Source: an uncultured Phycisphaerales bacterium
GTDB lineage: Bacteria; Planctomycetota; Phycisphaerae; Tepidisphaerales; Tepidisphaeraceae
Reading direction: 5' to 3'
DNA: 64,000 nucleotides
Assembly (NCBI GenBank): GCA_903871935.1
Contig: CAIQIQ010000145.1
Coordinates: 1 to 64,000, forward strand
Of the stretch, positions 35,658 through 44,818 are shown one piece after another. The notes under the pieces are model-generated. The model saw only the letters and a list, made by a program, of their open reading frames with translations, was not told where the DNA came from and did not search any database. The stretch's first letter is position 1; every line of letters begins with the position of its first letter. The translations under genes and the position numbers were made by a program.

Positions 35658-38375
35658 ATGATTCAATGCCCACATTGTAGTCACGAGATGCAGCTCAAAG
35701 GTCCGAAGACCGGCCAGGTCTACCCCACCTGCCCGCGCTGCGCCAAGCGGTTTGTCGTCATGTTCGACCGAAATGGTGGTGAACCCATTGTCGCGCCTGA
35801 AAACGAGTCCTCACAGACATCCCGCACGCGCCAGCCAACGCCCATTGCGCCCATTCCCGTCACAGCTGCACCCTCCACCCCCTCCTCTCGCCAGACCATG
35901 CGCCCCGAGGCGGTCAAGCCGAGCGCTGCCGACGCCGACTCATTCGCGATGCGCGACAGCACACCCATGGTCTACCAGCAATCTACCGGCCGAGCCCCTG
36001 CCACAACGCAGACCCTGCGCACGAGCGTCCTGGGTGGCTATGAGCTGCGGCGGCGTCTCGGCCAGGGAGGCATGGGCACCGTCTATCTCGCGCGCCAGAT
36101 CTCTCTGGACCGCGATGTCGCGGTAAAGGTGCTGAACAGCTCGTTGGCCAGTGACGCCCGGTTTGTCGCGCGGTTTGTCCGCGAAGCATACGCCGCAGCG
36201 CAGTTGGTCCACCACAATGTCGTGCAAATCCACGACATCGGCGAAGACCAGCAGAATCATTTCTTCAGCATGGAGTACGTTAAGGGGCAATCGCTGGCCG
36301 ACCTGATCCGCACTGAGGGCGCGATTACACCGGACACGGCAGCCGGATATATTCTGCAAGCGGCACGGGGGCTCAAACTGGCGCACGACCGAGGGATGAT
36401 CCATCGCGATATCAAGCCGGACAACCTCCTGCTTTCATCGGATGGCATTGTGAAAGTCGCGGACCTGGGACTGGTAAAGCGGGCCGGCGATGCGCCAGAC
36501 GCGCCGCGAACCCGCCAGACCACCGCGACCGATTCGGCATCGGCTGGGGCGACGATGGCTCGAACCAGCATGGGCACACCGGCCTATATGGCGCCGGAAC
36601 AGGCAGCCGATGCCAGTAGCGTTGATACGCGGGCAGATATCTATTCATTGGGCTGTACGCTTTTCGCATTGCTGACAGGCCGGCCTCCATTTGAGGGCCA
36701 GACCGCGGATGAGGTGCTCGCCGCCGCGGCTCGAAGCGAAGTGCCTTCACCGCTGCGCTACAGCCCAAACATCCCCTCCGAACTTGGACGCATCTGCCGC
36801 AAGATGACCGCAAAGAAACGGGATACCAGATATGCCAATATTTCCCTGGTCATCCGCGACCTGGAGAACTATCTCGGCGTGGAAACGGCCGGCGATTTCA
36901 CTCCGCGATCGCAGCACATCCAGGAACTGGAGCGCTGCGTCAAGGCGTACAACGACAGCAACCTCGCCACCATCCGCAAGGTGATCTACTTGGGCACGGG
37001 ATTCCTGAGTCTGGTACTGGTATCTTCTCTGGCCTGGGGCGGATTGTGGTGGTGGGTGGCCGGCGGTATCGGTATGGTCGGCTGCACTTTCTTCTTCTAC
37101 CAGTTGCTGGTAGAGCTTTCAGGCCAGAGACACTTTCTCAGTCGAGTACATCAAGTCATCAAGACCGCCACATGGCAACAGTGGGCTCGCATCATCGTGG
37201 CCATCTTGCTGCTTGGACTTTCGATCATCGCGATGGAGATTGTGCTGGTAAGCCTTGCGATTCTTGTCATGTCGTTTGTCCTGGCCGCCACCGCACGGCT
37301 AACCGTGGATCGAATGGTTACGCGCCAGCGGCATGGCGCCTTCGCGCAGGCCGAGGCGATGCTGCGCGGCTTCCGCGTGCAAGGCCTCGACGAAGAGGCC
37401 CTGCGGCGATTCGTCTGCGAATACTCGGGACATTACTGGGAGGAGTTCTACGAGGAGATGTTCGGCTACGATGCGAAGATCGAAGCCCGCAAACGCTGGG
37501 GCCGGACCATTCGCGGCCACCTGCGCCCGAAGTTCGCATCCTGGCGCGACCCAATCGTGCAGTGGATCAATAAGAAGATCGAAACCCAGCAGATGGAGAA
37601 GGAACGGAAATTCCTGCTTAATGCCCAGATCAAGGGACTGTGCGCCGAGGGCATGGATGAACTGTCGGCCGGCAAACAGGCCAAGCACATGGTCGAAGTT
37701 ATGGTCGCCCAGGCCGCGGAAATCCGCGATGAAGCCATGCGCTATCGTGAAGATCCGGCATCCGCCGTGCCTGCCGATCCTGCCAAACTCCAAGCCGTGC
37801 AGCGAGAACGCGAGGTGTTCAACTTCAGCGCCGAACCGGAGCGCGTGCCTTTCCAGCATCGCAGCTATTTTGAGCGCCGTTACGGCGGACCGTTTGACTG
37901 GCTGCTTGGACCGCAACTTCGCTTTGCGCTGGCCGCGCTTTTGCTGATCGGCTTCCTCACCTGGCAGGTGACCAATCGCACGGCAGCCGAGAACCAGGCC
38001 AGCCAAATCCTCGGAGCGCGCATCGACCCCGCGCTGCAAGACATTACCCAGGCAATCGAGACCCAACACACCATGGAGCAGAAGCAGGTCGTCTATACCC
38101 CGCTATCCAAGACGCTGCCATGGGCTCCCGAGACCCTGTGCGATGCGGCGGGAAGTTGGAATGGCGGAGCGGCCGGCGTCGTGCTTCTGATCAGTTCCTT
38201 CGTGCCTGGCACCGTCATCGTTGTGCCCATCTATATCGCGGCTCTGATCATGCTCTTTGGCCACCAGACATTCCTGATCAAGGGACTGCCAATCGGCGAT
38301 CCACCCACGGTATCGCTGCTCATGGGCCTCAGCCTGGCGCTGCTGACGTTTGTGTTCTCTCGCAGGCCCGCATAG
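35658..38375 (+). CDS. Ser/Thr protein kinase with zinc ribbon and C-terminal membrane region
   Basis: A 905-residue PknB-type kinase. N-terminal zinc ribbon Cys4, Cys7, Cys25, Cys28; Pro/Thr-rich linker; kinase domain 128-395 with GQGGMG (135-140), Lys157, HRDIKPDN (Asp251) and DLG replacing DFG at 269-271, plus GTPAYMAPE. From about 440 the protein has membrane helices near 441-487, 509-548, 754-772 and 841-900, with a soluble, charged stretch between. The kinase domain would face the cytoplasm. No PASTA domain is present. The start at 35658 follows an in-frame upstream stretch of 11 codons without support. Confidence 0.9.
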   Translation: MIQCPHCSHEMQLKGPKTGQVYPTCPRCAKRFVVMFDRNGGEPIVAPENESSQTSRTRQPTPIAPIPVTAAPSTPSSRQTMRPEAVKPSAADADSFAMRDSTPMVYQQSTGRAPATTQTLRTSVLGGYELRRRLGQGGMGTVYLARQISLDRDVAVKVLNSSLASDARFVARFVREAYAAAQLVHHNVVQIHDIGEDQQNHFFSMEYVKGQSLADLIRTEGAITPDTAAGYILQAARGLKLAHDRGMIHRDIKPDNLLLSSDGIVKVADLGLVKRAGDAPDAPRTRQTTATDSASAGATMARTSMGTPAYMAPEQAADASSVDTRADIYSLGCTLFALLTGRPPFEGQTADEVLAAAARSEVPSPLRYSPNIPSELGRICRKMTAKKRDTRYANISLVIRDLENYLGVETAGDFTPRSQHIQELERCVKAYNDSNLATIRKVIYLGTGFLSLVLVSSLAWGGLWWWVAGGIGMVGCTFFFYQLLVELSGQRHFLSRVHQVIKTATWQQWARIIVAILLLGLSIIAMEIVLVSLAILVMSFVLAATARLTVDRMVTRQRHGAFAQAEAMLRGFRVQGLDEEALRRFVCEYSGHYWEEFYEEMFGYDAKIEARKRWGRTIRGHLRPKFASWRDPIVQWINKKIETQQMEKERKFLLNAQIKGLCAEGMDELSAGKQAKHMVEVMVAQAAEIRDEAMRYREDPASAVPADPAKLQAVQREREVFNFSAEPERVPFQHRSYFERRYGGPFDWLLGPQLRFALAALLLIGFLTWQVTNRTAAENQASQILGARIDPALQDITQAIETQHTMEQKQVVYTPLSKTLPWAPETLCDAAGSWNGGAAGVVLLISSFVPGTVIVVPIYIAALIMLFGHQTFLIKGLPIGDPPTVSLLMGLSLALLTFVFSRRPA

Positions 38376-38393
38376 GGCGTGAGCATTCGACAC

Positions 38394-39608
38394 TTACTTC
38401 GCATCCTTCAGGAAATGCTCGAAGAACGCATAGACCTGTTCGTTCGACTCAAGCGTCGGCGAATGGCCGTTGCGCATGGTCATCGCAACGCGGTTCTCGT
38501 AGCCGAGGAACTTGTTCAGCGCGATGCTGTGGTTCAAGGCCGTCCAGTGGACCGGCTGGTCCTGCTCGCCACCTGATACCAGCAGCGGCCGCGATGCCAT
38601 CAGTGCGTGCAGTTCGATCAGGTCGTGGCCAGCCTCGACCAGTTTCTTGTACGCCCCCGTCCGCGGGTTCTTATCACTGACGATGCCCGGGCCGCGCTGT
38701 TCCTTGGCCGGCTTGTCGAACTGGTAGCCGAGGTACCACTGGTCCCAGTAGTTTGCGTTGCCATCCTGCTCGTTCCAGACCACGCCCGGATCCACCCACA
38801 CAGCGCAGGCGAAGAGGTCGTTCAGACACGAGGCGAGCATCGACCACTTACCGCCGAACGAATGCCCGACCACGCCAATGTGTTTCGCGTCCACTTCCGG
38901 CATGCTCGCCAGCGCATTGCCGGCATTGCCCGCCGCGTAGGCCAGGAACGACAGCGGCTGGATGCCGTCGTTGGTCTCCGGGGCGCGAACGTCCTGCCCG
39001 CTGACACTGCCCAGACACAGCGCCACGAAGCCGCGCCGCGCAACCTGGTAACCGAAGTCCGTACGATTCCACTGTTTAGGGCCCATGCCCGCCGCATCCT
39101 CCGAGTTGTACCAGGTCACCAACACGGCCGGGAACGGCCCCTTGCCATCGGGCACAAGCAGGTAGTGGTCGCCGACAACCTTGCCGGGGGCGATCTCAAG
39201 CTGAATCTTGTGCCGCGTGAAGTTCTCGACGTGTTCCCTGCCGAGATAATTGATCTTTGGCTTCTCCACCATCGCCGGCCAACGTCCCATGATGCCCTGC
39301 CAGTATTTGCGTATCTCATCGCGCCGGCGCGGCCAGTCCTGGGGTGTCTTGATCTCGCTGCCATCATCGAACGTCATCACGGAGCGATAGTTGCCAAGCT
39401 TGCCTTTGAATTCATCCGGCGGAGTGAAGAACTGCTTCATGTCCGCCCACGCAACCTTAGCGCCCGGCGCAGGATAGTCAGCGGAAGTGCTGGCCGCGGA
39501 GGCGGCGCCATTGCCATTCGCCTGCGCGAAACACGAACTGATCATCGCCGTCGCAACAACCGCCAATACAATCGCCGCTGCGCCAAATTGGCCTGCCATA
39601 TTCATCAT
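38394..39608 (-). CDS. Secreted alpha/beta-hydrolase, esterase-like
   Basis: A 404-residue exported enzyme (signal residues 8-28). The fold is alpha/beta-hydrolase with a GHSFGG nucleophile elbow, an acid in GGEQDQPVHW and a His in NGHSPT. LHALMASRPLLVSGG resembles carbohydrate esterases of the CE15/CE7 type. Probably removes ester groups from polysaccharide. Last gene of a five-gene minus-strand operon; AAGGA lies five bases before the ATG at 39608. Confidence 0.85.
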   Translation of the reverse strand: MMNMAGQFGAAAIVLAVVATAMISSCFAQANGNGAASAASTSADYPAPGAKVAWADMKQFFTPPDEFKGKLGNYRSVMTFDDGSEIKTPQDWPRRRDEIRKYWQGIMGRWPAMVEKPKINYLGREHVENFTRHKIQLEIAPGKVVGDHYLLVPDGKGPFPAVLVTWYNSEDAAGMGPKQWNRTDFGYQVARRGFVALCLGSVSGQDVRAPETNDGIQPLSFLAYAAGNAGNALASMPEVDAKHIGVVGHSFGGKWSMLASCLNDLFACAVWVDPGVVWNEQDGNANYWDQWYLGYQFDKPAKEQRGPGIVSDKNPRTGAYKKLVEAGHDLIELHALMASRPLLVSGGEQDQPVHWTALNHSIALNKFLGYENRVAMTMRNGHSPTLESNEQVYAFFEHFLKDAK

Positions 39609-39649
39609 CGCTGTCCTTCCATCACTTTGCTTGTCCTTCTCGCCCGCGC

Positions 39650-41455
39650 TCACTTATGCGGCGGAGCCAGGTACGCCGAGGCATCCAGCCAATGTCGGCG
39701 CATAATTGTCGTCTTTTTGTGAAGCTGCTCAACGATGTTCGCCCCGAGCATGAAGGTGTCTTCCACGTCGCCCGGGCGGACCGCCAGAACCATCCGCTGC
39801 TTGCCGCCGTTCTCAATCAGGTCCAGCAGGCGGGCGGTGTTGTCCAACTCGTCTCGCATGTACTCGTGGATCAACAGCAGGTCCTGGTCGCCGGTCATAC
39901 TCGCAACCTTGGAAGGAACCTGCGGGCCGGCCGCAAACCGCGCCGCATTGCGCTGGCGGACGATTTGCATCGCGTAAAAGTTGCCGATGCTCCGCAGGAT
40001 ACTTGAGTACATCCGGATCGAGATCGCCATTCCGCGGAAAATCGCGGCATCACCCTTGCCATCGAGTTTCTCAAGCACATCCGCGACGCCGTTGAAGCGG
40101 CCGCACGCCACCGACACCTCGTTCACGCGCGGGTCGGGCGTCTCCTCGTCGGCCGCGCCAGCGCGGAGCTTCCCGCCGTGCCAGTCGAGGTAATCCATCC
40201 GAGCTTCCTGGAGGTTGGGGTTAAACACCTGCGGCAGGAAGTATGCCTCCTCCTCTGGCGTAAGCTTCTCGGGCAGCGCCACCAGCGGGCGGGTGATGTG
40301 CCGCATCGAGACCCCCACGTAGTTGCCTGTAAATCGCGGCATCGTCGCCTGTTTGTACTTGTACGCCTCATTCAGCGCGATCAGGGCTTCCAGCAGAGCG
40401 TCGGCCTGCTTTTCGCCCACCCATCGGACGCAGAGCCCGCGCAGAAAGCTCAGCCGCCCAATCGTCCCGGCGCAGGGGGCATCGAAGAAGCTCTCGATGA
40501 TCTCGATTACCTTTTCGGCCGTCTCGGGCAGCTCGTGGTTGCGGCTGTAGTTGGTGCCCAGACCAATCATGATCTTGCGGACCTTGGATGCCTGTGCCTT
40601 CTCCAGAGCGGCGACCATGGCCACGGGGTCGAAGATGCCCCGGATGGGGTTGTCGATCACCGGACCAACGCTGACCAGTCGGTCGTCCAAGCCGAGCGAA
40701 TACATGTGGGCGGGGTCGATGTTGTGGGGGAATAGATCGCGCTCGGCGCGGGTGAAGTTGGCATGCAGGATGACGGTCTCAAGCACCCTCCCCGCGCCCC
40801 GGTTGAAGCCGTTGATGATGTTGGCAACGCGCTGGCCGGTGTTGAGGTGCCGGCAAGCGTCGGGGCCATTGGGACCGGGATAGAGGTAATCATTCCAGCA
40901 GATTCCGGCGCCGGCGTCGTTGGTCAGCCAGAAGAGAGTCGTCAGCTCGGGCATCTCTTTGATAAGCTGCGCCATGTTCCACGCGAGCATCTCCTGCCCC
41001 TCGGAGCAGTCGCGGCAGATGCCGAATTCTTCCTTGCGCGAGCGCCGCGGATGATCGAGGCGCGCCCCGCGCAGGTGCGGGTTCCTGGTGAAGAAAGCCT
41101 CAGGCATGAAGAACGGATCGTGCGTATTGAACGATGCCTTGAGCTTGTGCTTGCGAAGCACGCGCACGCACGCCCGCAACAGGGCGACGTTTTTGCGGAT
41201 GTAGGCCATGTTGAGGAACGGCGCTTCCTTCGGGTGCGGAAAGAACTTCTTATTCAGCACCGGCAGGCAAGCGGTGTACTCGTGCCACGAACTACCGCCT
41301 TCGGGGACATCCTCAAGCGTTTTGCCCGAAAGCTGGCTGACGTTCATCGACACCTCGCCGAATCTCTGCAGCCGCGCTGCGAGGGCTGCGAAAGGCTCGA
41401 ACTCAGCGGCGCTGCGGACATGGACACTGACGTTAAAGGACTTATCTGCGGACAT
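39650..41455 (-). CDS. TIM-barrel-like protein, paralogue of 44819-46648
   Basis: A 601-residue cytoplasmic protein. The middle (about 110-260) has a TIM-barrel-like pattern with FFMPEAFF, RGARLD, LTNDAGAG and a second half helical. The relative at 44819-46648 shares RGSRVDNS, NTNDSGG, the LLLEKDLLSSLHKK region and the ending HWRDV/HWLDA. No signal peptide, though its neighbours are exported. Likely a glycoside hydrolase or related carbohydrate-active enzyme; I could not place it in a GH family. AAGGAG precedes the ATG. Confidence 0.75.
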   Translation of the reverse strand: MSADKSFNVSVHVRSAAEFEPFAALAARLQRFGEVSMNVSQLSGKTLEDVPEGGSSWHEYTACLPVLNKKFFPHPKEAPFLNMAYIRKNVALLRACVRVLRKHKLKASFNTHDPFFMPEAFFTRNPHLRGARLDHPRRSRKEEFGICRDCSEGQEMLAWNMAQLIKEMPELTTLFWLTNDAGAGICWNDYLYPGPNGPDACRHLNTGQRVANIINGFNRGAGRVLETVILHANFTRAERDLFPHNIDPAHMYSLGLDDRLVSVGPVIDNPIRGIFDPVAMVAALEKAQASKVRKIMIGLGTNYSRNHELPETAEKVIEIIESFFDAPCAGTIGRLSFLRGLCVRWVGEKQADALLEALIALNEAYKYKQATMPRFTGNYVGVSMRHITRPLVALPEKLTPEEEAYFLPQVFNPNLQEARMDYLDWHGGKLRAGAADEETPDPRVNEVSVACGRFNGVADVLEKLDGKGDAAIFRGMAISIRMYSSILRSIGNFYAMQIVRQRNAARFAAGPQVPSKVASMTGDQDLLLIHEYMRDELDNTARLLDLIENGGKQRMVLAVRPGDVEDTFMLGANIVEQLHKKTTIMRRHWLDASAYLAPPHK

Positions 41456-41491
41456 GGCAGTCTCCTTGTTGCTTCAGGTCATCACCTGCTC

Positions 41492-43678
41492 TTATCGCAT
41501 TTCGTACGCACCCAGGTCAGGCGCTTTCCCCAGCTTCCTCATGCTGTTGATTCCCGGTATGACGACCCCGGCATCTATGCAGGGACTTGCATCCTTGAGC
41601 ATGTAGTCGCCGACCCACTGATCCTTGATCATCGGATCAGCGTTGATGCCATTCTTCATGAATCCAGGGTATTTCGCGTCGATTTCCTTGATGGACTTGA
41701 AGTCGCCCCCCTTGCCGTAGTCAATGTACATCAGCGAGCCCTTGGGGTTGAATGTGAAAAGGTCGTCGTAGTCCCAGTTCATCGGGGATGGGTCTCTGCG
41801 CCAGATCTCAAACCCGAGCTTCTGGCCGACCCAGATATTGTTCTTCAGCGTCAGGTGTATCCAGATCGGACGCTTGACCAGCATCGCATGGCTCTGCGGA
41901 TCGGTTGTATAAGCCGTGTTGTGATAGAAGAACATCGGACCTGAACCGACGGTGTCAGCGCCCGGTCCGCCGTTGGTCTTGAATGGATAGCTCCAGTTCC
42001 CCTCGCGCGTGGTCGATGCGGTCAAACCGCAGTCGGCCAGCACGTTGTAGATGACGAAGGTCGGGCCATCCAGCGCCTGCGCCACCGAAACACCCGAGAG
42101 CGATCGCCTCATGTAGTTCTCAAACACGCGCACGTTCCTGGAGAATCCATCAAGTTCCATAAAGTCGTCGAGGCACCCCAGGATCCGGTTGTGGTAGAAG
42201 TCCGTTTCCTGGCTGCGTGCGTCATCGACGATCCAGGGCGTCAGGTGCACACCGTCGAACAGGTTCTGGATACGGTTGCGGCGAATCACCATGCCGCGCC
42301 CGGAATACGAGGCGTCAACATTGATTGCCCCGGCTTCGTACGAACAGAGCGCGCCGTCGTTCTTCAGAATGGCAAACGGATAATTGGTCAGGGCATCGAC
42401 GAACGAACAGTCCTGAACAGTCAGGCGATGACTGTTTGCCTTGACCCAGATCTGCGTGTCATCGAAGACGAACTTGCAGTTCTGGAAGAGGATATCCGAC
42501 GAATTGAACACAAATGCGCCGGCGGAATAGTCTTCCTTGCCGAAGAACCGTATCTCCAGGCCGTCGAACATGATGTTGTTGCGGTTCTCGAGAATGATGC
42601 CCTTGGTCGATCGCGCGATATGAACGATGTAATCGGAGATCGGACCTGGCAACGCGGCCACGGCCGTTGTTCCATCGGTGGCAAACGCGGCATCCACGCC
42701 GTTCTTGTCGAGCTGTGGAGCTTCTTTGGCGAAATCGCTGCCTAACCTCGCCAGGTCAAATGCGCGCTTGCGCACTTCCCCGACCGTTCGTAGCGGCAGC
42801 GCGCGGATCATCTGGCCGGTCTTTCTGCTCTCGATGATCAGGTTGTACGACTTGCCTTGGTAAGAGCAGGAGTAGATGTTGCCGCCCTCATCTTTCCACG
42901 CTGATCCTTCCATCAACGCCGGATTCGATCCATCGAGTACCACTTGCTCATTCCTATAGGAACGGACAACGACCGGCGCGCCGGGCTCCCCGCTCTTTGC
43001 GAATTGGAGATCGCCTTCGTAGTACACACCGCCCCTGACGAATATCGTTGTTCCCGGCTGTACGATACTCAGCGCTTTTGTGAACGTGCGCAGCGGTCGT
43101 TCCAGTGTACCGAGATTGGCGTCGTTGCCCGTCGTGGCGACATATAGCCTCTTCGGCGAGTCAGGCAAAACCGGTTCCTTGCGCGTCTGTCCGCTCTTGC
43201 ACTCTGTCGCAATGGCCTGTCCGGTCGAGCGATCATACACCACAACCTTCACCTGATAGGTGCTGTCGGGCTTGAGCCAGAAAACGCTTCCCAGCCAGTT
43301 CCTGGTGGCGCCGCTTCGAGCCATATCATGCACGCGGTCCCACTGGCCGTTGACATTAAGAAACAGGCAAACATTGCCGACCCTGTCCACAGGGATCGAC
43401 GCGGGCATTTCAAGTATCACCCCGGCCGTCTCGAAGTTGCCGTAGAACTCGACAATGGGAGATTCCTTGAAATCAGCCGGCAACGCTTTGCATGGCTCGA
43501 CAACCATGTCGGGGCGCGCTGGGAACGGCATGTCATCTTCAGTTCTCCCTTTGGCGACCGTGGAACGCGTCGGTGTCACGGTCGCCGGGGGTGCCGCCTT
43601 GAGTCCGCCACAGCCTGTGAACGAAACGGAAAAGAGCGCTGCGAGCAGAATCGTCACGACGAACACGACTTGTCTCAT
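41492..43678 (-). CDS. Right-handed parallel beta-helix lipoprotein
   Basis: A 728-residue lipoprotein (SFTGC, Cys23). After a linker, a DUF1565-like start (LYVATTGNDANLGTLERPLRTFTKAL) introduces a parallel beta-helix domain from about 190 to 720, with repeated N and G turns (FVFNSSDILFQNCKF, MVIRRNRIQNLFDG). Such proteins are polysaccharide lyases or binding proteins; no catalytic residues can be assigned. The ATG at 43678 has AAGGAAGG, and it lies in the operon with the oxidoreductase upstream (22 bases). Confidence 0.85.
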   Translation of the reverse strand: MRQVVFVVTILLAALFSVSFTGCGGLKAAPPATVTPTRSTVAKGRTEDDMPFPARPDMVVEPCKALPADFKESPIVEFYGNFETAGVILEMPASIPVDRVGNVCLFLNVNGQWDRVHDMARSGATRNWLGSVFWLKPDSTYQVKVVVYDRSTGQAIATECKSGQTRKEPVLPDSPKRLYVATTGNDANLGTLERPLRTFTKALSIVQPGTTIFVRGGVYYEGDLQFAKSGEPGAPVVVRSYRNEQVVLDGSNPALMEGSAWKDEGGNIYSCSYQGKSYNLIIESRKTGQMIRALPLRTVGEVRKRAFDLARLGSDFAKEAPQLDKNGVDAAFATDGTTAVAALPGPISDYIVHIARSTKGIILENRNNIMFDGLEIRFFGKEDYSAGAFVFNSSDILFQNCKFVFDDTQIWVKANSHRLTVQDCSFVDALTNYPFAILKNDGALCSYEAGAINVDASYSGRGMVIRRNRIQNLFDGVHLTPWIVDDARSQETDFYHNRILGCLDDFMELDGFSRNVRVFENYMRRSLSGVSVAQALDGPTFVIYNVLADCGLTASTTREGNWSYPFKTNGGPGADTVGSGPMFFYHNTAYTTDPQSHAMLVKRPIWIHLTLKNNIWVGQKLGFEIWRRDPSPMNWDYDDLFTFNPKGSLMYIDYGKGGDFKSIKEIDAKYPGFMKNGINADPMIKDQWVGDYMLKDASPCIDAGVVIPGINSMRKLGKAPDLGAYEMR

Positions 43679-43700
43679 GATGCCTTCCTTTACGATAGTT

Positions 43701-44729
43701 TTACTTGATGCTGGAAACCTTAACCCACTTGCCACCGCTCATGGCGGATTCGCGCATCGCCAGAGAGATCCTCAGCGACTCCAGAGCATCATGGACCGTG
43801 ACATCGGATTTCCCGCCTTCCTTCACGATCTTGATCAGCATCGTCGTCGCATCGAAGTGCTTGTGCGTCTCGCGCGGGTCCAGCACCCGGGCAGGTCCGG
43901 TGTCGCGGTCGCCCGTCAGGCGTATGTTGATCAGCCGTGCCCCGGCGCCTTCGGTCGTGCGTATGCCGCCGTTCGTGCCCACCACGGCCGTGTTATCGCC
44001 TTTCACCCCGCCCACGGTATCGAAGATCTGTCCTATGGCGCCGTTCTTGAACCGCAGGTGGCCCATCAGCACCTCCTCCGAGAACTTTCCCGGCACGGTG
44101 CTCAGGGTCATCGTGCTGACCTCTTCGACATCGCCCATAAACCACCACGCTATGTCCACCGTATGGCAGGCGTGGTGAACGATCCAGCCGCCCGATTCCT
44201 CGGGCTCGACCACCGCGCGGTGGCGGTATCCGGCTTCATACACGCCGACGCCCCGGTAGATAGCGCCATCGAATGACAGCAGCCGCCCGAGCTTGCCTTC
44301 GTCGATGATGGATTTCATCTTCCGCATCGCAGGATCGAAACGCCTTCCATAGTTCACAACTGTCTCGACCTTGTGTTTCTTCACCGCATCGCACATGGCC
44401 TTGCCCTGGGCATAGCTCAGCGCTATCGGTTTCTCCATCAGCATCGGAACCCCCGCCTCCGCGAGCATTAGCCCGTGCTCGGCGTGGGCAACCGTCGTCG
44501 AAGTCACCAGCGCGAAATCCAGGTCCATCGCCACCAGTTCTCTGGGATCCTTAGACGCCTTAAGCCCAAAGCGTTCCTCCGCCAGCTTAAGCTTCTCTTT
44601 GCCGCGGTCGCACACACCCACGATCTGCACGTCGTCACCGTACCAGCGATCGAAATTGATTCGGGTAGTGGCCTCCTGACCCATCTCGCCAAATCCGAAC
44701 ACACCGCCGCGATACATCTTCGTAGCCAT
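43701..44729 (-). CDS. Gfo/Idh/MocA family NAD(P)-dependent oxidoreductase
   Basis: A 342-residue enzyme. The Rossmann motif GFGEMG (12-17) and the EKP motif (MLMEKPIAL) with its catalytic Lys identify the family, which oxidises or reduces sugars and inositols. The ATG at 44729 follows GGAGAG; an ATG 12 bases upstream overlaps that site. Third member of the operon region and likely working on a product of the neighbouring hydrolase-like proteins. Confidence 0.92.
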   Translation of the reverse strand: MATKMYRGGVFGFGEMGQEATTRINFDRWYGDDVQIVGVCDRGKEKLKLAEERFGLKASKDPRELVAMDLDFALVTSTTVAHAEHGLMLAEAGVPMLMEKPIALSYAQGKAMCDAVKKHKVETVVNYGRRFDPAMRKMKSIIDEGKLGRLLSFDGAIYRGVGVYEAGYRHRAVVEPEESGGWIVHHACHTVDIAWWFMGDVEEVSTMTLSTVPGKFSEEVLMGHLRFKNGAIGQIFDTVGGVKGDNTAVVGTNGGIRTTEGAGARLINIRLTGDRDTGPARVLDPRETHKHFDATTMLIKIVKEGGKSDVTVHDALESLRISLAMRESAMSGGKWVKVSSIK

Positions 44730-44818
44730 TGTTCTCTCCATCGCCCTAAAGTTGTCTTCCCACTAGATCGAACTGCCAATGATGCCAGAATGCCCCGCGC
44801 AAGCAAGAACGATCCGCT

